Source of the DNA: Planococcus halotolerans | Lineage (GTDB): Bacteria > Bacillota > Bacilli > Bacillales_A > Planococcaceae | NCBI RefSeq assembly: GCF_003289955.1 | Contig: NZ_QLZR01000002.1 | Span: 744,001-808,000 of the forward strand | Direction of reading: 5' to 3' | Length of the DNA: 64,000 bases | Part shown: positions 59,400 to 64,000 of the stretch, piece after piece | How the letters are laid out: every line of letters starts with the position of its first letter | Numbering within the stretch: the first letter of the stretch is position 1 | Program-made: the position numbers and the translations under genes | The notes under the pieces: generated by a model | Told to the model about the DNA's origin: nothing | Seen by the model: only the letters and a program-made list of their open reading frames with translations | The model's database searches: none

Positions 59400-60688
59400 G
59401 CTGTTTCCTCCCCTTCGATGCGGTAATGGCTGATGATATTCGCCGTCCCTTCTAAATTCCGGAGTAAATCCAGGTGCTGCTGCCTTGAAATCCGATGGGT
59501 CAATAAAATAATCTCCGCTTTGCCGTCGACTTCTGCCGGATGCTGCATGACCGATTGCAGGCTTGCATCATTGTTGCTGTAAATGGACGTCAGCTCGGAT
59601 AACACACCCACTTCGTCTTTCACAAGCAAACGGTAAAAATATTTCGCATAGCAGCTGTTGTCCGGTTTGATGACGCGTTCATGCTGAGCGGCGTGGGCAC
59701 GTTTGCCGTTGACTCCTAATTGCAGGTTGCGGCAAGCTGCGATAATATCCGAAACGACCGACGTCGCTGTAGGAAGCGATCCGGCACCGGGTCCGTAAAG
59801 CATCGTTTCGCCGACAGCGTCGCCGTGTATGTATACGGCATTGAATTCGTTATTGACCGCTGCAAGCGGATGCGAATCAGGTAGGAAAATCGGTTCTACT
59901 GCCACTTCGATGCCCTCATCGTTCTTCTTTGAAGATCCGACCATTTTCATCGTATAGCCGAATTTTTCCGCAAGCTCCAAATCGCCGTCGCGTATTTCTT
60001 TCATGCCGCGTACCAGCACATCATCCAAATGGACAACTGTTGAAAACGCCAGCGATGACAAGATGACCATCTTCCGTGCGGCGTCTAATCCATCGACATC
60101 CGCCGAAGGATCCGCTTCTGCATATCCCAGCCGTGTCGCTTCGGCCAATGCCGCTTCGTAAGTCATATTCTCTTTTTTCATTTTCGTTAAGATGAAGTTT
60201 GTCGTGCCGTTGACAATTCCCATTAAACTTGTAATCCGGTCGGAAGCCAGTCCATCTTCCAATGTGCGGATGATGGGAACGCCCCCTGCCACACTCGCTT
60301 CATAGAATAAATCGCATTTCTGTTCATCCGCCAGTTTCAACAGCTCCGGACCGAATTCCGCCATTACATCTTTATTGGCTGTGACCACCTGCTTGCCTGC
60401 TTTAAGCGCTTTTTCAATCGCTTCCTTGGCGCCCTCGATTCCACCCATCACTTCTACAATGATATCCAATGAAGAATCGTTTAAAATTTCATCAATATCA
60501 GTCGTAAAGACAGCCGGATCAAGAACAGCCATCCGTTCCTTTTTCCTGTTTTTGATCAGGACTTTTTTGATGGCAGCTTCTGCGCCCAGTTTATGGCGTA
60601 AATCCTGCTGGTGCTGATGCAAAATTTTCGCCACGCCTTCTCCCACTGTTCCTAGCCCCAACAAGCCGATTGAAATTTCTTTCTTCAT
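59396..60688 (-). CDS. hom: Homoserine dehydrogenase
   Basis: A 430-aa NAD(P)H-dependent enzyme reducing aspartate semialdehyde to homoserine. It has an N-terminal Rossmann motif ([17 protein letters not shown]), a central catalytic domain with [30 protein letters not shown], and a C-terminal ACT domain ([19 protein letters not shown]) expected to bind threonine for feedback control. It is the first gene of hom-thrC-thrB, divergent from aspartokinase. No T-box or riboswitch is seen in the short leader. Confidence 0.96.
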   Translation of the reverse strand: MKKEISIGLLGLGTVGEGVAKILHQHQQDLRHKLGAEAAIKKVLIKNRKKERMAVLDPAVFTTDIDEILNDSSLDIIVEVMGGIEGAKEAIEKALKAGKQVVTANKDVMAEFGPELLKLADEQKCDLFYEASVAGGVPIIRTLEDGLASDRITSLMGIVNGTTNFILTKMKKENMTYEAALAEATRLGYAEADPSADVDGLDAARKMVILSSLAFSTVVHLDDVLVRGMKEIRDGDLELAEKFGYTMKMVGSSKKNDEGIEVAVEPIFLPDSHPLAAVNNEFNAVYIHGDAVGETMLYGPGAGSLPTATSVVSDIIAACRNLQLGVNGKRAHAAQHERVIKPDNSCYAKYFYRLLVKDEVGVLSELTSIYSNNDASLQSVMQHPAEVDGKAEIILLTHRISRQQHLDLLRNLEGTANIISHYRIEGEETA

Positions 60689-60747
60689 TGACCATTCCCC
60701 CTACATTATGTACACTGTGAAAAAACACTTGTCTTTCCCATAAAGAC

Positions 60748-60776
60748 ATTATAGTATTGTATCTAAATTAAAACAA
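60748..60776 (-). promoter_or_regulatory. Promoter of the hom-thrC-thrB operon
   Basis: On the reverse strand, TTGTTT (60771-60776) and TATAAT (60748-60753) are 17 bp apart, about 60 bp before the hom ATG. The rest of the 110-bp divergent region is too short for a T-box or lysine riboswitch. Confidence 0.65.
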
Positions 60777-60813
60777 CCCTTAATCCATTCCGAAAAAGAT
60801 GGGACTTGATAAG

Positions 60814-62178
60814 ATGAAAGTATGTAAATTCGGCGGAACTTCCGTAGCAAGCGCAGAGCAGATCAAAAAAGTGGCGGCGATTGTCCAAAGCGATCCAAGC
60901 CGTAAAATTGTCGTTGTTTCAGCTCCCGGCAAAAGGTTCAGCGGTGACACCAAAGTTACCGACCTTCTTATCGAGCTTGGCAGGGCGTCACTTGCCGGTG
61001 AAAGGGTCGAAGCGCCGCTTGAAAAAGTAGTACAGCGGTATGCCCAGATCGCTGAAGAGTTAAATCTTGATCCCGCTGTCATCCGAGCCATCCAAACCGA
61101 TCTCTGGAATCGATTGAGTGCTGATAAAAGCAATCAGGAATTATATATGGACCGCATCAAAGCGAGCGGCGAAGACAATTCCGCGAAACTGATTGCCGCT
61201 TATTTCGCTGCCTCCGGCTTGCAGGCCAAGTATGTAAACCCGGGTGATGCAGGATTGATCGTCAACGACTTACCGAAGCGCGCCCAGGCATTGCCGGAAG
61301 CATACGAGCGCCTTGCCACTCTCAGAAACAGTGAAGCCGTCAGCGTATTCCCCGGATTCTTCGGCTTCACCAAAAACGGCACGCTGCGCACTTTCGAGCG
61401 CGGCGGCTCCGACATCACCGGTTCCATCTTAGCGGCTGCCGTGAAAGCGGAACTCTATGAGAACTTTACCGACGTCGATTGCGTTTTTGCAGCCAATCCG
61501 CATACCGTAGCCAATCCCGTCGAAATCGAAAAGATGACGTACCGGGAAATGCGCGAGCTTTCCTATGCGGGATTCGCCGTTTTCCATGACGAAGCCTTAA
61601 TGCCCGCCTTCAAGGAATCCGTTCCAGTATGCATCAAAAACACCAATCACCCTGCCGCCCCTGGCACGATGATTGTCAAAGAACGCGATTACAGCAAACG
61701 GCCCGTCACTGGCATTTCAGCTGACAGCGGATTTTCCACATTGTACGTAAGCAAATACTTAATGAACCGCGAAATCGGCTTTGGCCGGAATTTGCTGCAG
61801 ATTCTGGAAGATGAAGGAATTTCATATGAACACATTCCGTCAGGCATCGATAATCTATCGGTCATCATCCGCAGCCATCAATTGACCCCGGAAAAAGAAG
61901 CGCGCATTGTCCAGCGCATCCAAACCGAAATGCATGCCGATGATGTCCATATCCGCAGCGACTTTTCCATGGTCGTACTCGTCGGCGAAGGCATGAACCA
62001 CACAATCGGCCTGGCAGCACGCGCCGCCAGTGCAATTGCCCGCACCGGTGCCAATATCGAAATGATCAACCAGGGGTCGTCTGAAGTCAGCCTGGTGTTC
62101 GGCGTCTTGAAACACGACGAGACAAAAATCCTGAAAGAACTGTATCAGGAGTTTTTTGAACCGGCGTTGGTGAAGTAG
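60814..62178 (+). CDS. yclM: Aspartokinase (YclM / aspartokinase III type)
   Basis: The frame opens at ATG 60799, but ATG at 60814 (MKVCKFGGTSVASAEQIKK) matches the family start (454 aa). The kinase core has KVCKFGGTSVAS, VVVSAPGKRFSGDTKVTDLL, and FERGGSDITGSILAAA. Two ACT domains follow (FSTLYVSKYLMNREIGFGRN; ARAASAIARTGANIEMINQGSSE), the usual regulatory pair binding lysine and/or threonine. The sequence resembles B. subtilis YclM, the threonine-plus-lysine-inhibited isozyme, which suits its place opposite the threonine operon. It makes aspartyl phosphate, the first step to Thr, Met, Lys and Ile. Confidence 0.94.
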   Translation: MKVCKFGGTSVASAEQIKKVAAIVQSDPSRKIVVVSAPGKRFSGDTKVTDLLIELGRASLAGERVEAPLEKVVQRYAQIAEELNLDPAVIRAIQTDLWNRLSADKSNQELYMDRIKASGEDNSAKLIAAYFAASGLQAKYVNPGDAGLIVNDLPKRAQALPEAYERLATLRNSEAVSVFPGFFGFTKNGTLRTFERGGSDITGSILAAAVKAELYENFTDVDCVFAANPHTVANPVEIEKMTYREMRELSYAGFAVFHDEALMPAFKESVPVCIKNTNHPAAPGTMIVKERDYSKRPVTGISADSGFSTLYVSKYLMNREIGFGRNLLQILEDEGISYEHIPSGIDNLSVIIRSHQLTPEKEARIVQRIQTEMHADDVHIRSDFSMVVLVGEGMNHTIGLAARAASAIARTGANIEMINQGSSEVSLVFGVLKHDETKILKELYQEFFEPALVK

Positions 62179-62190
62179 AAAAAGAAATGA

Positions 62191-62238
62191 AAAAGCCGCG
62201 TCCGACACCCTGGCATTGGGGATTCAGACGCGGCTTTT
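62191..62238 (+). terminator. Terminator of the aspartokinase gene
   Basis: AAAAGCCGCGTC (62191-62202) pairs with GACGCGGCTTTT (62227-62238). Confidence 0.85.
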
Positions 62239-62276
62239 AATGTATTTATTTATATTTTACTACGCTTATCGCCAGC

Positions 62277-62441
62277 TTAATTCGCGGCTTCCTCAATACC
62301 TTCGACCTGCAGTGCTTCAAGGTTCCCGGAAGTTTTCTCCAGTTTATATTGTTTGTATCCATCGATATGTTCCACGTACATTTCCAAATACGTTTTAGTC
62401 AGGCCATCCATTTTTGTTGCTTCATTAGTTATAACAGTCAT
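62277..62441 (-). CDS. Small hypothetical protein, 54 aa
   Basis: A frame from ATG 62441 (MTVITNEATKMDGLTKTYLE) to TAA at 62277, with AGGAGGATGAATCGG upstream; an in-frame ATG nine bases earlier is an alternative start. The product is soluble, acidic and probably helical (MYVEHIDGYKQYKLEK). No family is recognised. The excellent ribosome binding site and codon use like neighbouring genes support it as real. Confidence 0.65.
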   Translation of the reverse strand: MTVITNEATKMDGLTKTYLEMYVEHIDGYKQYKLEKTSGNLEALQVEGIEEAAN

Positions 62442-62609
62442 CCGATTCATCCTCCTAAGTATGGTTCATCATAATCATTTGGCTTAAAAGCAGCAGTCCA
62501 TGACTTTCAACGAGACAGTGTTTCAGGTTCTTGCCATTCGAAATGCGATTCAGCTAATGATTTTCCTACTTGTGAATTGCCAGTGAGTCCGGATCACTGC
62601 CCCTTTCTT

Positions 62610-63011
62610 CTACCCCAGTTTGCGAAGCGCTGCATATAGGCGTGCAGCAAAATCTTCATAAGGCTCCTGAGATTTTAAGCGAATGCAATAAATGCCGCGT
62701 TCCATTGACATGTGCTGCGAAAAACTGATAGGAAGTAAAATCGGGTGCCGGATGAGTGCCTGCGTAAAAACCGGCAGTTCTTTTGGAAGAAGAAAGATTT
62801 CAGCTTCGTTGACAGCTTCCATGTCATCACGGAATATTTTCAAGGGAATTGTAAGTTCCAGTGACAATTTTGCCCGTGCGTGGGAACTCTTGCGTATTTT
62901 GATCAGCCGTTTCTTATGAAGCTTCAAAAATTCAGTGTCCAATTCCACCTCGGTGCCCATAAATCCGTTGTCGGTCTCAGCCGTCAATGCCAGGGAATCC
63001 GTTCCTGCCAT
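62610..63011 (-). CDS. Hypothetical protein, 133 aa
   Basis: The frame is open to 63140, but the upstream part contains a run of unlikely hydrophobic residues and ATG at 63011 (MAGTDSLALTAETDNGFMG) has AAGGAGTGGGTGG before it. The protein is soluble with several basic stretches (LHKKRLIKIRKSSHARAK). It contains alternating strands and helices (AEIFLLPKELPVFTQALIRH, RGIYCIRLKSQEPYEDFAARLY). No family is recognised. Confidence 0.65.
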   Translation of the reverse strand: MAGTDSLALTAETDNGFMGTEVELDTEFLKLHKKRLIKIRKSSHARAKLSLELTIPLKIFRDDMEAVNEAEIFLLPKELPVFTQALIRHPILLPISFSQHMSMERGIYCIRLKSQEPYEDFAARLYAALRKLG

Positions 63012-63644
63012 TCCACCCACTCCTTCTATTTTTTCTTTCTTCTCCAAAAAATGAATAATTACAATACACCCCTTAAAAGATAAACGATTAACAACAAAGA
63101 GCAAAAATGTATAAGGTAAAAGCTCATTTACCAATACCATTAACCTATATCACTGGGTAAAATATGTAAAGTAGCTATTGAAAATTCTTATAATTCAGAA
63201 ATTAATTTGTTTTTCTTGTATACTTTCAACCTATAAATCATTCAGAAAAGTAACTGGCTAAAGACTGGTAAAAATATTTTCTCTCACTCTTTTTACCTAC
63301 TAAAATTCTTACCTCCTTTTTTTGAAACCTCTACAGCCGCGTTAATTCCAAGTGAATGAATGGGTATTCAATCTGATTAGCAATAATCCACTCAATGCCA
63401 GTTACTGGCTATCGTCGAAAATATATAAAGAGGAAACCTTGTAAGAAAATAACTATGATATAATGTTTTTCTGAAAAAAATTTTCAAGGAATTTCGTAAA
63501 TATTAGCATTTACATCTTTAATTATGACAATTTACAATAAAGCATAAAAATGCATGAAGAGAACCGTCCCTATTAGGAAATGCGGATTCTTCATGCATTT
63601 TTATTGTATACATCCGATGTCGAACGGCTATTTGCAAGTCCTGC
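63012..63644. other. Gene-free A/T-rich region
   Basis: Apart from the leader of the gene at 62610 and the terminator at 63546-63602, nothing is recognised in these 630 bp. Base composition is strongly A/T-rich from about 63130 to 63540, with no credible frame, tRNA or repeat. Confidence 0.6.
63546..63602 (-). terminator. Terminator of the alanine symporter gene
   Basis: AAAAATGCATGAAGA (63546-63560) pairs with TCTTCATGCATTTTT (63588-63602). It is closely related to the hairpin at 56497-56547. Confidence 0.85.
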
Positions 63645-64000
63645 TTATCTCGCTTTTGCCGCTTTTTTCTCTTTCATATCTTTCTTATAATACTTGTCCG
63701 ATGTAAAGAACTCCGTTTTCAGCTGTTTCACTTTTTTGCTCAACAGCAGAATGGCGATCAAGTTAGGAATAAGGATTGCCGCGAGCATGATATCCAGGAA
63801 GCCCCAGATCACTTCAGCTGCGCCGACTGCTCCCAATATCACTGCCAAAATGTAAACCACTTGGATTCCGTAGGACGCTTTCAACCCAAACAGAAACTCG
63901 GCCTGCTTTGCACCATAAAAGATGACTACTAAGATGGTTGAAAACACGAAGAAAATAAGTGCAATCGTCACCAGGATGCCGCCGAATGTACCGAAATACG
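63645..64000 (-). CDS. Sodium:alanine symporter (AGCS family), C-terminal part
   Basis: The frame continues through the right edge; only about 118 C-terminal residues are visible (YFGTFGGILVTIALIFFVFS...). Three membrane helices remain (VTIALIFFVFSTILVVIFYGA, VVYILAVILGAVGAAEVIWGFLD, IMLAAILIPNLIAILLL), followed by a basic tail ending EKKAAKAR. The patterns FSTILVVIFYGAKQAEFLFG and WGFLDIMLAAILIPNLIAIL are characteristic of AlsT-type alanine/glycine:cation symporters. The tail matches the usual end of the family, so the gene is cut only by the window. Confidence 0.88.
   Translation of the reverse strand, partial: YFGTFGGILVTIALIFFVFSTILVVIFYGAKQAEFLFGLKASYGIQVVYILAVILGAVGAAEVIWGFLDIMLAAILIPNLIAILLLSKKVKQLKTEFFTSDKYYKKDMKEKKAAKAR

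Noticed and set aside
60689-60813. T-box or lysine riboswitch controlling hom or aspartokinase
   Set aside because: The divergent region is about 110 bp and lacks the long leader, terminator hairpin and T-box sequence these need.

Overview
The window looks like chromosomal DNA of a Gram-positive, low-to-mid GC Firmicute, most likely a Planococcaceae member such as Planococcus. This is inferred from strong AGGAGG-type ribosome binding sites, frequent GTG/TTG starts, three S-layer-homology (SLH) surface proteins, a wall-teichoic-acid gene set, a DegU-like regulator and a YclM-type aspartokinase. No rRNA, tRNA or CRISPR array was seen.

Layout. 1-6.1 kb: edge of a membrane protein, a 22-copy 20-bp repeat array, an SLH-VanY carboxypeptidase, a DUF2207 membrane protein and an S9 peptidase. 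6.2-11.5 kb: a possible HEPN-domain protein, two small hypotheticals and an 810-813 aa protein that joins a UvrD-type helicase, a PD-(D/E)XK (HSDR_N-like) nuclease domain and a complete LexA-like autoprotease. That fusion is the most unusual gene here. 11.6-19.4 kb: metabolic and small stress-type genes (metallophosphoesterase, O-methyltransferase, SDR, UPF0316, LVIVD-repeat protein, aldo/keto reductase). 19.6-21.0 kb: an intact IS3-family element with a 4-bp target duplication, inserted in a 21-bp repeat array. 21.1-29.6 kb: CorA, amidase, a stand-alone prs, fhs, a NERD-domain protein bracketed by two related repeat arrays, and Hsp20. 29.8-37.7 kb: a PAS-GGDEF-EAL protein, an LLM flavin monooxygenase/ATP-grasp pair, two SLH proteins and very small genes.

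37.9-57.2 kb is a cell-envelope polysaccharide region: a GT2 glycosyltransferase, TagH/TagG exporter, two CDP-glycerol polymerases around TagD, a GtrII/GtrA/GtrB-like glucosylation set with two GtrII paralogues, GalU, a decayed pgaC (two partial copies) with an intact pgaD, a DegU-like regulator lacking its phospho-acceptor aspartate, a BCCT transporter and a sugar transferase. 57.4-62.2 kb is threonine biosynthesis: hom-thrC-thrB with 4-bp overlaps, divergent from aspartokinase. The window ends in the 3' part of a sodium:alanine symporter.

How parts fit: GalU would supply UDP-glucose, the GtrB-like enzyme would charge the lipid carrier, GtrA would flip it, and GtrII enzymes would glucosylate a wall polymer made by TagD, TagF/TagB-like enzymes and exported by TagGH. 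Intergenic DNA is rich in 20-21 bp periodic arrays and in a dispersed hairpin family centred on GCTTTTCG/CGAAAAGC, mostly at gene 3' ends.
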